From assembly GCF_029846715.1 (NCBI RefSeq), contig NZ_JARVWW010000011.1:62001-126000 (forward strand): DNA of 64,000 bases, given 5' to 3'. Below, one piece after another: positions 16,224-24,639 of the stretch. The number at the start of each line of letters is the position of its first letter. Position 1 is the stretch's first letter. Under the pieces are notes generated by a model. That model saw nothing but the letters and a program-made list of their open reading frames with translations, had not been told where the DNA came from and did no database searches. The translations under genes and the position numbers were made by a program. The stretch comes from Bradyrhizobium nivariense. GTDB lineage: Bacteria > Pseudomonadota > Alphaproteobacteria > Rhizobiales > Xanthobacteraceae.

Positions 16224-16676
16224 TCAGCCGTTCTTCACACGAAACGTTTCGTGGCAGCCGCCGCATTCCTTGCCGACCGCGGGAAAATTCGCCTTGAGCG
16301 AATCGATATCCTTGATCTTGCCCTTGGCCTCGGCGACCACCTTGGCGAAGCTCGCGATCTTCGTATCGAACCCGGCCTTGTCCTGCCAGATCTTCGGCGA
16401 GGCGCTGTAGTCGCCCTCGGGCTTCATGCCCTTTGCGCTCGCCGGAAACAGGTTGGGCAGCTTCTTGGCGGTGTCTTCGAACTGCGCCAGCGCGCTGTCC
16501 ACCGTGGCCTGTTCGTAGGGTTTTTCGCCCTTCACCATCGCTGCAACCGCGCCGGCGTTCTTGCCGTTGCCCTTCATGAGGGTCTGGACCTCCTTGACGG
16601 AGTCCTGTTGCGCCCAAACCGCGCCGATACCGAGCAGGAGCGCGCCCCCGACAACCAACACTCGCTTCATTCGCAA
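16224..16676 (-). CDS. Class II cytochrome c (c'/c556 type)
   Basis: A 150-residue periplasmic monoheme protein. A signal peptide ends near VWAQ (~23). The body is a four-helix bundle with a single heme site CGGCH at about residue 139, close to the C-terminus (CGGCHETFRVKNG), as is typical of cytochromes c' and c556. These carry electrons or bind NO. It lies 98 bases downstream of the CoxL-type gene on the same strand, so a redox link between the two is possible but unproven. A terminator follows. Confidence 0.88.
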   Translation of the reverse strand: MRMKRVLVVGGALLLGIGAVWAQQDSVKEVQTLMKGNGKNAGAVAAMVKGEKPYEQATVDSALAQFEDTAKKLPNLFPASAKGMKPEGDYSASPKIWQDKAGFDTKIASFAKVVAEAKGKIKDIDSLKANFPAVGKECGGCHETFRVKNG

Positions 16677-16774
16677 AATCCCTTTCCTTGATGCAGGATC
16701 GCCTTGATACAGGACCGTGCCGACCCCTCAATGGGGCCAACACCGCTTGGCAGGTTTCATTCCATGGAAGATTG

Positions 16775-19084
16775 TCAGAGGCTGTGACGGCGATGGTGCT
16801 CGTTGATGGCGATCCACACCCGCTCCGCGGTCGCCGGCATGTCGATGTGGTCGATCTTGTACTCGCGCCAGAGCCCGTCGACGATGGCGTTGACGACGGC
16901 CGGACAGGAGCCGATCGCCCCGGCCTCGCCCGCCCCCTTCACCCCCAGCGGATTGGTCTTGCAGGGAACGTTGGCAGTCTCGAACACGAAGGCAGGTCCG
17001 TCCGCAGCGCGCGGCAGCGCGTAGTCCATGAAGGTCGCGGTGATGAGCTGGCCGTCGCTCGCGCCATAGACCACCTGCTCCATCAGCGCCTGGCCGATGC
17101 CCTGCATGGCGCCGCCATGCACCTGGCCTGCCAAGAGCAGCGGATTGAGCGTCTTGCCGAAATCGTCGACGATCACGTAGTTGACGATTTTGATGATGCC
17201 GGTGGCCGGATCGATCTCGACCTCCGCGACATGGGTGCCGTTCGGATAGGTGCCGTCGGCACTGGCAAACGTCGCACTCGCGTTGAGCTTCGACGGATCG
17301 ACGCCGGGACGCTTGGCGAGCTCGGCGAACGAGATCGAACGGTCGGTGCCGGCGATGCGCACCAGGCCATCGGTGATCTCGAGGTCGCCGGCGCTGGCTT
17401 CGAGCGCCTGGGCCGCGATTTCCTTGAGCCGCGCGCCGAGCTCGCGGGTCGCACGTTCGACGCTGACACCGCCTGACGGGATCGAAGCCGAGCCGCCGGT
17501 CCCGAGGCCGGTGGCGATCATGTCGGTGTCGCCCTGGTGGACGTGCACGCGCTCGGGCGCCACGCCGAACTGTTCGGCAACGATCTGCGCATAGGCGGTC
17601 TGATGGCCCTGCCCGCTCGACTGGGTGCCAATCAGGACAGTGATATCGCCATTGGGATCCATCCGCACATTGGCGGTCTCCTCGCCCATGGTGCCGCAGA
17701 CCTCGACATAGCTCGCAAGCCCGATGCCGCGGATCAGGCCGTTCTTCTTGGCCGCCTTGGCGCGCTTTCCAAACTCCTTCCAATCGGCAATCTCCATCGC
17801 GCGCTTGAGATGCGCGGCGAAGTCGCCGGAATCGTAGACCTTGCCGGTCGCGGTCTTGTAGGGCAGCGCCTTCGGCTGAATGAAATTCTTGCGGCGGATG
17901 GCATCCACCGTCATGTCGAGTTTGCGCGCACATGCGTCCACGAGGCGCTCGATGACATAGGCCGCTTCGGGCCGCCCCGCGCCACGATAGGCATCGACCG
18001 GTACGCTGTTGGTGAAGATGGTGCGCACCCGGCAGTGGAACGCCTGGATGTCGTAGAGGCCCGGCAGCATACCGGCGCCGCCATGCGGAATGTAGGGCCC
18101 GAAGGTCGACAGATACGCGCCCATGTCGCCCATCAGGTCGCAGTCCATCGCGAGGAATTTGCCGTCCTCGGCCAGCGCCATCTTCGCGGTGGTGACGTTG
18201 TCGCGGCCCTGCGCATCGCCCATGAAATGCTCGGTGCGGTCTGCCGCCCATTTCACCGCCTTCTTCAGTTTTCGCGCGGCCACTGCCAAGAGCGCGTATT
18301 CCCGATAGGGAAACAGCTTTGTGCCGAAGCCGCCGCCGACGTCGGGGCAGATCACCCGCATCTTGTCGGTGGGGATGTTGAGCACGTTCTGGCAGAGGAT
18401 GTCGCGCAGGCGGTGGCTGCCCTGGCTGCCGACAGTCAGCGTCAGATGGTCGCGCTTGGCGTCGTATTCGCAGACGGCGGCGCGCGCCTCCATGAAGCTC
18501 GCGACCACGCGCGGATTGACGATGGAGATCTCGGCCACCGCATGCGCTTTGGCGAATGCGGCTTCGGTCGCAGCTTTGTCACCAATCGAAACGTCGAACA
18601 GCACATTGCCGGCCTTGTCCGGCCAGACCTGCGGCGCGCCCTTCTTGATGGCGTTGACGACGCCGGTCACCGCCGGCAACGGGCTCCATTTGACCTCGAT
18701 CGCCTCGATCGCGTCGCGAGCCTGGTCGATGGTCTCGGCGACCACGAAGGCTATGGAATCGCCGACATGGCGCACTTCATCTTTCGCGAGGATCGGGTAT
18801 GGCGGGCCGGTGAACGGATCGGTTTCGAGGTTGAACAGGCACGGCAGATTGCCGAGATCCTTCACATCATCGGCAGTCAGGATCAGCGCGACGCCGGGCA
18901 GCGTGCGGGCGCGGCTCGCATCGATGGTGTATTTGGCATGCGCATGCGGCGAGCGCAGCATCAGGCAGCGGAGCGCGGCCTGCGGCGCGTAATCGTCGGT
19001 ATAGCGGCCCTTGCCGCGGATGAGCGCGTCATCCTCCTTGCGCAACACGCTTTGGCCAACGCCGAACTTGATGGGAGCCGCCAT
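16775..19084 (-). CDS. Orphan molybdenum hydroxylase large subunit (CoxL/xanthine dehydrogenase family)
   Basis: A 769-residue molybdopterin-binding subunit of the aerobic CO dehydrogenase/xanthine dehydrogenase family. Seen are the N-terminal GVGQSVLRKEDDALIRGKGRY region, DVGGGFGTK (~251-259), the active-site loop AYRGAGRPEA (~364-373), IGTQSSGQGHQT, and the catalytic glutamate in GVKGAGEAGAIG near the end. The loop is AYRGAGR, not the AYRCSFR of true CO dehydrogenase, so CO is unlikely to be its substrate. The FAD (CoxM) and 2Fe-2S (CoxS) genes that normally sit beside it are absent here. The ATG at 19084 is the family-typical start. Confidence 0.88.
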   Translation of the reverse strand: MAAPIKFGVGQSVLRKEDDALIRGKGRYTDDYAPQAALRCLMLRSPHAHAKYTIDASRARTLPGVALILTADDVKDLGNLPCLFNLETDPFTGPPYPILAKDEVRHVGDSIAFVVAETIDQARDAIEAIEVKWSPLPAVTGVVNAIKKGAPQVWPDKAGNVLFDVSIGDKAATEAAFAKAHAVAEISIVNPRVVASFMEARAAVCEYDAKRDHLTLTVGSQGSHRLRDILCQNVLNIPTDKMRVICPDVGGGFGTKLFPYREYALLAVAARKLKKAVKWAADRTEHFMGDAQGRDNVTTAKMALAEDGKFLAMDCDLMGDMGAYLSTFGPYIPHGGAGMLPGLYDIQAFHCRVRTIFTNSVPVDAYRGAGRPEAAYVIERLVDACARKLDMTVDAIRRKNFIQPKALPYKTATGKVYDSGDFAAHLKRAMEIADWKEFGKRAKAAKKNGLIRGIGLASYVEVCGTMGEETANVRMDPNGDITVLIGTQSSGQGHQTAYAQIVAEQFGVAPERVHVHQGDTDMIATGLGTGGSASIPSGGVSVERATRELGARLKEIAAQALEASAGDLEITDGLVRIAGTDRSISFAELAKRPGVDPSKLNASATFASADGTYPNGTHVAEVEIDPATGIIKIVNYVIVDDFGKTLNPLLLAGQVHGGAMQGIGQALMEQVVYGASDGQLITATFMDYALPRAADGPAFVFETANVPCKTNPLGVKGAGEAGAIGSCPAVVNAIVDGLWREYKIDHIDMPATAERVWIAINEHHRRHSL

Positions 19085-19280
19085 TGTCTTGTCCCGTTTC
19101 TCATGGTTGTTTTGCCGCATATTGCCGTGGAAAAACTGCCAAGGCAAACGGGTTTCCGCAGCCACGGCCCGCGAAAAAATCGTCCTGTGCTTCAGTTGTC
19201 AGAGCGGGATCGGACAGAAGGGTCGCAGCGCACTCATTTCCCTGTGAACATCGATGATTCTGCACCGCAGCGCACGCCTA

Positions 19281-19314
19281 AGAACAAGCGGCCGCACTTA
19301 TCGCCGCTTGTTCT
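19281..19314 (-). terminator. Strong hairpin downstream of the DUF1127 gene
   Basis: AGAACAAGCGG and CCGCTTGTTCT form a perfect 11-base stem around 12 bases, 34 bases beyond the stop at 19348. Only a weak T-run follows on the minus strand. Apart from this nothing was recognised in 19085-19347. Confidence 0.55.
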
Positions 19315-19347
19315 CAGGGCGCATGTCCGCCTCTCGCAATTGATCAT

Positions 19348-19731
19348 CTACATCCCGCCACGGCCCAAGAGATATCGGGTGCTATCTCTCAGCCTGTCGA
19401 TCGCCCGTTGAGGGGTGAGGTAGTCGACCTCGCCGCGTGTCAGGCCGATGTCCCTCAGCTCGCTGTCGCTCAGGTCCTGCAAGTTGACCTGCGCGCTCTG
19501 GCGCCGCTCCAGAAACGCAAGCCAAGCTCGCTTGAGCAGACCGAGAACGCCCTTTGGTCCGGCAGCACCCTTGTCCGGCAAAGCGCCGTCCAGCGCCGCG
19601 GCGGACGCCTTGAGGCGTGCTGCCAAAGCTTGGTCGATCGCGTCCTTCGCCTGCACGATCGAGAGGTTGAGGCCGCGCCTTGCGGCCTCGCCCTCAATCC
19701 CGGGTGAAATGTCCGTTAGTTGGGGTGGCAT
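19348..19731 (-). CDS. DUF1127 domain protein with N-terminal extension
   Basis: A 127-residue protein. The DUF1127 signature is at the C-terminal half: LKRAWLAFLERRQSAQ, then LQDLSDSELRDIGLTRGEVD (~83-102). Most DUF1127 proteins are only 45-80 residues; this one carries about 65 extra N-terminal residues with an Ala-rich helical stretch. Known family members in alphaproteobacteria bind RNA or affect phosphate and carbon metabolism, but roles differ. A caggag site precedes the ATG at 19731. It is flanked by hairpins on both sides, so it is probably a single-gene transcript. Confidence 0.8.
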   Translation of the reverse strand: MPPQLTDISPGIEGEAARRGLNLSIVQAKDAIDQALAARLKASAAALDGALPDKGAAGPKGVLGLLKRAWLAFLERRQSAQVNLQDLSDSELRDIGLTRGEVDYLTPQRAIDRLRDSTRYLLGRGGM

Positions 19732-19773
19732 TGGATGCTCCTGCTACTGTGCCGGCAGGGAGCGTGGCCAAAC

Positions 19774-19804
19774 AAAAGGCCCCGTCCGATGCCGGCGGGG
19801 CCTT
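19774..19804 (-). terminator. Rho-independent terminator upstream of the DUF1127 gene
   Basis: On the minus strand AAGGCCCCG, loop, CGGGGCCTTTTGTTT. It would end a transcript coming from the SRPBCC gene or from the short frame at 19830-19907. Confidence 0.8.
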
Positions 19805-19829
19805 GGTGAAAAGATGTCGTCGTCGAATT

Positions 19830-19907
19830 CTAGCGCGCGACTCCTTCCACGGCCCAGCCGAAGCGGGTCATGTGAATGCAGTTGAGTTTGCGCACTGATT
19901 TGATCAT
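19830..19907 (-). CDS. Possible 25-residue small protein directly before a terminator
   Basis: The 19732-20048 gap holds one short frame, starting MIKSVRKLNCIHMTRFG, that stops 26 bases before the terminator at 19804. It has no strong ribosome-binding site (nearest is gcagc). The arrangement could also be a non-coding RNA of about 120-200 bases ending at that terminator. I see nothing else in the gap. Confidence 0.25.
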   Translation of the reverse strand: MIKSVRKLNCIHMTRFGWAVEGVAR

Positions 19908-20048
19908 GTGCTGCGATTACCATAGCAATCGCGCAAAAGCAAGAGATGTGTTGACGTCGGTTGCACCCTGGAGGCGAGCCGGTTCAGTTTCCGTCGGGTG
20001 CTGGGCGCCGAAGCCGACGACGCCCGTCAGGACCCTTCTAAACGCCCT

Positions 20049-20471
20049 TCATGACTTCTTCTGCTTCGCTTCCACGTATCGTGCGAAGTTGTCGAGGATT
20101 GCCTGCCAACCGCCTTGCTGCTGCTCGACCGAGTGCGTCGATTCGCTATCGAAGACAACCCGGACCAGAACGCCCTTCGGGCCGGGCACAAACTCGACTT
20201 CGGCTTTACGCTCGCCGAACGCGTATTCGATCCGCTTGTGCTCGACGATCTCAGTGTAGGTACCGGCGAAATCAAAGCCCATGCTGCCGTCCTTGGCCTC
20301 CATGCGCGATGAGAAGACACCGCCTTCTCGCAGGTCGACGGTCGCCTTGGTCGTATGCCAGTCGTCGGAGGCGGCGTTCCACTTCATGATGTCGGCCGGC
20401 GTCGTATAAGCGCGCCAGACCTGATCGATGGGGGCTGCTACATTGGTTTCGACGGTGATCCTCATGGGCAT
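20049..20471 (-). CDS. SRPBCC/AHSA1-family protein
   Basis: A 140-residue START-like (Bet v1-fold) protein of the AHSA1 group. It opens ITVETNVAAPIDQVWRAYT, split as VAAPIDQVWRAYTTP (~11-25), with MKWNAASDDWHT and LREGGVF following, and closes with the long helix GGWQAILDNFARYVEA. These proteins bind hydrophobic ligands or act as stress-related cofactors; no ligand can be named. A second ATG (MRITVE) two codons later is an equally good start. It is alone on its strand between MurJ and DUF1127 genes. Confidence 0.8.
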   Translation of the reverse strand: MPMRITVETNVAAPIDQVWRAYTTPADIMKWNAASDDWHTTKATVDLREGGVFSSRMEAKDGSMGFDFAGTYTEIVEHKRIEYAFGERKAEVEFVPGPKGVLVRVVFDSESTHSVEQQQGGWQAILDNFARYVEAKQKKS

Positions 20472-20632
20472 TGTTCCTGGTTCGATTTGGACGGCTCAAG
20501 GTGACCGCATCACTTCACGTGTGCGGGTTCATCCACAGCACTGGGATGTGTCCATCCAAGGACGATCGATACTGGTCCCAGCCGACAAGGTCGACCCGTC
20601 AATGCATTGAAAAATACGAAAAAGGTGACGCG

Positions 20633-22162
20633 CTAGCCGCGCACCAGCGAGACCAGCCAGCGGCGGCCGAACAGCGCGAGGATCGCGAGCGCATAGACGA
20701 TGGTGCCCCCGACGGCCAGCAGGACCAGCGTCAATTCGTCCCGGAACGCCTGCATGGAGGCGAAAGACGTCGCGCTGAAACGCGCGATCAGCCAGAAGGC
20801 CGCGGCCAGGATCAGTCCGGTCAGCAGGAATTTGGCGAGCGACAACAGCCAGGCGCGGTCCGGCACGAGAAAGCCTCGCCGCACCGCGAAGAACAGCACC
20901 AGCAGCAGATTGGTCCAGACACCCACGGCGGTTGCCAGCGCCAGGCCGATCTGGGCCAGCGATCCCATCAAGGCGAGTTTCAGGGCGACGTTGACCGCGA
21001 TGCCGGTCAGCGAGGCCCGAACCGGCGTCGCCGTATCCTTGCGCGCATAGAAGGTCGCGACCGCGCTGCGGATCAGCACGAAGGGGATCAGGCCGATGGC
21101 ATAGGCCGCGAGCGTGGCGCCGGCGGCGGCGGCATCGGCTTTCGAGAACGCCCCGCGCGCGAACAGCGCACGCATGATCGCGTCGGGCACGGAGAGGAAG
21201 GCGGCGACGAACGGCACCGAGAACAGCAGCGTGAAATCGAACGCGCGGCGCTGCGCCTTCATCGCGCCGTCATGGTCATTGGCGGTGATCCGCCGCGACA
21301 TCTCCGGCAGCAGCACCGTGCCGATGGCGATGCCGATGACGCCGATCGGCAGCTGGTTGAGGCGATCGGCATAGTAGAGCGCCGACAGCGCGCCTGCCGG
21401 CAGGAAAGTCGCGATGATGGTGTCGGCAAACAGCGCGACCTGCGTGCCCATCGAGCCCAGCGTCGCCGGACCGAGCGCCCTAAAGAAGCCGCGGACGTCT
21501 TCGTCGAGCCTGAGCGGGGCAAAGCGCGGCAGGCCGCCATGGCGGGCGAGATCGCCGGCGAGCAGGAAATATTGCAGGAAGCCCGAGATCAGGACGCCCC
21601 AGGCGGCGGCGTGGCCCGCGCTGGGAAACCAGGCGGCGAGCGCCAGCGTCATCATCATCGAGATGTTGAGGAAGATCGAGGCGGCCGCGGCGCTGGCGAA
21701 GCGCTGCATCACGTTGAGCATGCCGCCGTAGAGCGTCACCAGCGTGATCAGCAGCAGATAGGGAAAGGTGATCCGGGTCAGCTCGATCGCGAGCCTGCGC
21801 TGCTCGGCGTCCTCGGAAAAGCCCGGCGCCAGAATGCTCATGGCTTGCGGCATGAACAGCCAGGCGACGATCAGCAGCATAACCTGCGAGGCCAGCAGCA
21901 GCGTGAAGATGCGGTCGGCGAACCCTCTTGCCGCCCCCTCCCCGCGCTCGCCATGGACATGCGCATAGGCCGGCACCCAGGCCGCGTTGAAGGCGCCCTC
22001 GGCAAAGATCGCACGGAAATGGTTGGGCAGCCGCAGCGCCACGAAAAAGGCGTCGGCCACGGGGCCGGCGCCGAGGATCGCCGCGAGCATGATGTCGCGG
22101 GCAAATCCCGTCAGCCGCGAGAGCAGCGTATATCCGCCAACCGTGAAGATACGTCCGAGCAT
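20633..22162 (-). CDS. murJ: Lipid II flippase MurJ
   Basis: A 509-residue polytopic inner-membrane protein of the MviN/MurJ family, with about fourteen hydrophobic segments. The diagnostic N-terminus is intact: TLLSRLTGFARDIMLAAILG (split as LLSRLTGFARD, ~13-23), then DAFFVALRLPNHFRAIFAEGAF (DAFFVALRLPN and FAEGAF) and the GTQVALFADTIIATFLPAGALS region. MurJ moves lipid II across the inner membrane for peptidoglycan synthesis. It marks the downstream end of the envelope-polysaccharide region; a repeat hairpin separates it from the aminotransferase gene. Confidence 0.93.
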   Translation of the reverse strand: MLGRIFTVGGYTLLSRLTGFARDIMLAAILGAGPVADAFFVALRLPNHFRAIFAEGAFNAAWVPAYAHVHGERGEGAARGFADRIFTLLLASQVMLLIVAWLFMPQAMSILAPGFSEDAEQRRLAIELTRITFPYLLLITLVTLYGGMLNVMQRFASAAAASIFLNISMMMTLALAAWFPSAGHAAAWGVLISGFLQYFLLAGDLARHGGLPRFAPLRLDEDVRGFFRALGPATLGSMGTQVALFADTIIATFLPAGALSALYYADRLNQLPIGVIGIAIGTVLLPEMSRRITANDHDGAMKAQRRAFDFTLLFSVPFVAAFLSVPDAIMRALFARGAFSKADAAAAGATLAAYAIGLIPFVLIRSAVATFYARKDTATPVRASLTGIAVNVALKLALMGSLAQIGLALATAVGVWTNLLLVLFFAVRRGFLVPDRAWLLSLAKFLLTGLILAAAFWLIARFSATSFASMQAFRDELTLVLLAVGGTIVYALAILALFGRRWLVSLVRG

Positions 22163-22221
22163 GCGTCTGTTTTAGAGCATGGCGAGATTTGGTCTAGGTG
22201 CAAGCCGCGACAAAGGTGCGC

Positions 22222-22249
22222 CCCCTCTCCCGCTTGCTTGCGGGAGAGG
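22222..22249. repeat. Palindromic repeat (CCCTCTCCCGC family), short copy
   Basis: CCCTCTCCCGC, six bases, GCGGGAGAGG. Same family as 6738-6880. It lies between murJ and the aminotransferase gene. Confidence 0.65.
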
Positions 22250-22267
22250 TGACGAACAACGGCAAAA

Positions 22268-23419
22268 TCAGGTTGAAAGCGCGCCGCGCACGGCCGCGAT
22301 GATTCGCTCTTGATCGGCCTCGGTCAGATAGGCATGCATCGGCAGGCTGATGACGTCCTGCGACAGGCTCTCGCAGCCTGGCAGGCCGCCCTCGGCGACC
22401 GGGTACTGCTTGTAGGCGGTCTGCTGATGCATCGACTTGCCGTAATAGATCGCCGTCGGCACGCCCTGGGCCTTCAGCGCGGCGGCAAAGCCGTCGCGGT
22501 CGGTGCCCTCGGGGAGGCGGATCGTGTATTGCGCCCAGACCGAGGTGTTGCCGGGCGCAAGGCGCGGCACGGTGACCACATTGCTGAGACCGCGCGCGTA
22601 GCGCTCGGCGACCCTGTTGCGGGCGGCGATCTCGTCGTCGAAGATCTTCAGCTTCTCGATCAGGATGGCGGCCTGCATGGTGTCGAGCCGGCCGGTCAGG
22701 CCAAGGCGGACATTGTCGTATTTGTCGACGCCCTGCCCGTGCACGCGGATGCTGCGCAGCGTCGCCGCGAGCTCGTCGTCATCGGTGAAGATCGCGCCGC
22801 CGTCGCCGAAGCAGCCGAGCGGTTTTGCGGGAAAGAAGCTGGTCGCGGTGGCGAGTGCCAACGTGCCGAGCTTGCGGCCCTTGTAGCTCGCGCCAAAACC
22901 CTGCGCGGCGTCGTCAAGCACGAACAGGCCTTCGGCCTTGGCGATGTCGGCGATGGCGTCGTGATCGGCCGGCTGGCCGAACAGATCGACCGGAATGACC
23001 GCGACGGGCTTGAGGCCGGCCTTGCGGGCGGTCGCGATGCCGCGCTTCAGAGATTGCGGGCTCATGTTGAAGGTCGCCTCGTCCACGTCGACATAGACCG
23101 GCGTCGCGCCGGTCCGCGCCACCGGCGAAGCCGTCGCGATGAAGGTGAAGGACGGACACAGCACGGCATCGCCCGGCCCGACATTCTTCGCCATCATCAC
23201 CATCAGGATCGCATCGGTGCCGCTGGCGCAGCCGATGACGTGCTTGGCGCCGCAATAGGCCGCAAGCTGCTTCTCAAGCTCGGCGACTTCGGGGCCGTTG
23301 ACGAACTGGCAATGGTCGAGAACGCGTTTGACGGCGGCATCGAGCGAGTCGCCGAGCCGGCGGCGCTGCGAGGCGACGTCGACGAAGGGAATGGGTTCGG
23401 AGCGCAGATGCTGGTTCAT
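22268..23419 (-). CDS. DegT/DnrJ sugar aminotransferase, GnnB/WbpE-like
   Basis: A 383-residue PLP sugar aminotransferase, cytoplasmic. Visible: IPFVDVASQRRRLG at the start, GCASGTDAILMVMMA (~64-78), the cofactor region DDAAQGFGASYKGRKLG, the PLP lysine in TSFFPAKPLGCFGDGGA (described as FFPAKPLGC), and SVWAQYTIRLPEG. The sequence most resembles WbpE/WlbC, which aminates a UDP-3-keto sugar, and GnnB, which makes UDP-GlcNAc3N for lipid A. Bradyrhizobium lipid A is known to contain 2,3-diamino-glucose, which favours GnnB. The ATG at 23419 has agaagg before it; 23443 has no site. It follows the oxidoreductase by 33 bases. Confidence 0.8.
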   Translation of the reverse strand: MNQHLRSEPIPFVDVASQRRRLGDSLDAAVKRVLDHCQFVNGPEVAELEKQLAAYCGAKHVIGCASGTDAILMVMMAKNVGPGDAVLCPSFTFIATASPVARTGATPVYVDVDEATFNMSPQSLKRGIATARKAGLKPVAVIPVDLFGQPADHDAIADIAKAEGLFVLDDAAQGFGASYKGRKLGTLALATATSFFPAKPLGCFGDGGAIFTDDDELAATLRSIRVHGQGVDKYDNVRLGLTGRLDTMQAAILIEKLKIFDDEIAARNRVAERYARGLSNVVTVPRLAPGNTSVWAQYTIRLPEGTDRDGFAAALKAQGVPTAIYYGKSMHQQTAYKQYPVAEGGLPGCESLSQDVISLPMHAYLTEADQERIIAAVRGALST

Positions 23420-23452
23420 GGTGCCTTCTTGAGTGGTCGGCATGGAAAGGGA

Positions 23453-24457
23453 TCAGCCGACGACGCGGCGCGGGCCCTTGCGGGCGGAAGCAGTGGCCGC
23501 GGGCCGCGACGGCGTTTCCAGGCACTGCGTGGCGATCTCGAGGCTGGCGACGCCTTCGTCGCCCGTGACCGCCGGCGTCTCGCCGTTACGCACGGACTTG
23601 AGGAACGCGATCAGCTCGGCGCGGAGCGGCTCGTCATGGCCGACCGGCAGATGCCGCATCGAGTAGCTGCCGTCAGGCTTGAAGCCGAAGCATTCCGTGA
23701 CCTGGCGCGTCAAGAGATCGCCCATCACGTATTTGCCGCGGGTCGCGACCGTGACGCTGCGCGCCTTGAACGGCGTCAGCCAGTTGGTGTTGATGTGCGC
23801 GAGCACGCCGTTGGCGGTGCGGAACTGCAGCAGCGCGATGTCCTCGCGCTCGGCGATCGCGCTCGACAATTGCGGCTGCACCTCGACGATGTCGGATTCG
23901 GTGAACCAGCGGATCAGATCGATGTCGTGCACGGCAAGATCGATGACGACGCCGACATTGGACATGCGCGGCGGGAACGGGCCGACGCGCGTGATCGCGA
24001 TCGAGAGAATATCCTCGCCCGCGATCGCCTGCTTGACGGCGGCGACCGCCGGATTGAAGCGCTCGACATGGCCGACCATCAGCGTCACGCCGGCCTTTTG
24101 CGCAGCGGTGACGATCTCGCGGCCCTCTGCGACCGTGGAGGCGATCGGCTTCTCGACCAGCACGTGGATGTTCTTGGCGATGCAGGCGAGCGCGACCTCG
24201 TGATGCAGATGGGTCGGCGCCGCAATGGTGACGGCATCGACGCCCTCGGCGAAGAGCTGGTCGAGCGTCTCGAAGCTCGCGCAATTGGCAAGTTCCATGG
24301 CGCGCGTGCGATGTGCCGGCGAAGGATCGACGACCCCGACGAGGCTGACGCCGGGCAAGCCGCTAAGCACGCGCGCGTGGTTGCTGCCCATCACGCCGGC
24401 GCCAATGACGCCGACGCGCAAGCCGGCCTTTGCCGGTGCAGATCCTTTGGAACTCAT
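23453..24457 (-). CDS. Gfo/Idh/MocA oxidoreductase, GnnA/WbpB-like
   Basis: A 334-residue NAD(P)-dependent sugar oxidoreductase. The Rossmann start is LRVGVIGAGVMGSNHARVL (GVIGAGVMGSNH, ~15-26); EKPIA (~101-105) and the active-site DLAVHDIDLIRW region (~172-183) follow. WbpB/WlbA and GnnA of this family oxidise C3 of a UDP-GlcNAc derivative, giving the ketone that the neighbouring aminotransferase would aminate. The two genes are 33 bases apart in the same direction, and no 3-N-acetyltransferase lies between, which fits GnnA/GnnB (lipid A) better than the WbpBDE set. The last ~20 residues are basic and low complexity. Confidence 0.8.
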   Translation of the reverse strand: MSSKGSAPAKAGLRVGVIGAGVMGSNHARVLSGLPGVSLVGVVDPSPAHRTRAMELANCASFETLDQLFAEGVDAVTIAAPTHLHHEVALACIAKNIHVLVEKPIASTVAEGREIVTAAQKAGVTLMVGHVERFNPAVAAVKQAIAGEDILSIAITRVGPFPPRMSNVGVVIDLAVHDIDLIRWFTESDIVEVQPQLSSAIAEREDIALLQFRTANGVLAHINTNWLTPFKARSVTVATRGKYVMGDLLTRQVTECFGFKPDGSYSMRHLPVGHDEPLRAELIAFLKSVRNGETPAVTGDEGVASLEIATQCLETPSRPAATASARKGPRRVVG

Positions 24458-24572
24458 TTGAGCAAACCCCGATTCAACGCAAATCCCCGGGCGCTTCTAG
24501 CACGGACGCCACATTTGTGGCGAATGCCACCCTCGCGGGCCGGACACGATTTGATTCAAAAAGTTACACGTT

Positions 24573-24616
24573 CCCGGGCCTTAAGCCTCTGAAAGAGACC
24601 ACTCTTTTGGCCCGGG
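24573..24616. other. Inverted repeat between manC-type and oxidoreductase genes
   Basis: CCCGGGCC and GGCCCGGG enclose 28 bases that include a small AAGAG/CTCTT stem followed by TTTT. It lies 24 bases beyond the stop of the GDP-mannose gene and may end or attenuate that transcript. Confidence 0.4.
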
Positions 24617-24639
24617 CCGCGTGATTCGGAGCGTGCTGG

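Noticed and set aside
17537..19411. Long plus-strand reading frame of 624 codons
   Set aside because: Antisense shadow of the CoxL-type gene; no domain signs, His/Asp/Arg-rich composition.
20471..22252. Plus-strand 593-codon frame over murJ
   Set aside because: Antisense shadow of murJ; extremely Arg/Gln/Glu/Gly-rich without any domain pattern.
23441..23443. Upstream ATG as start of the aminotransferase gene
   Set aside because: No ribosome-binding site before it, whereas the ATG at 23419 has agaagg; the extra eight residues do not resemble the family.
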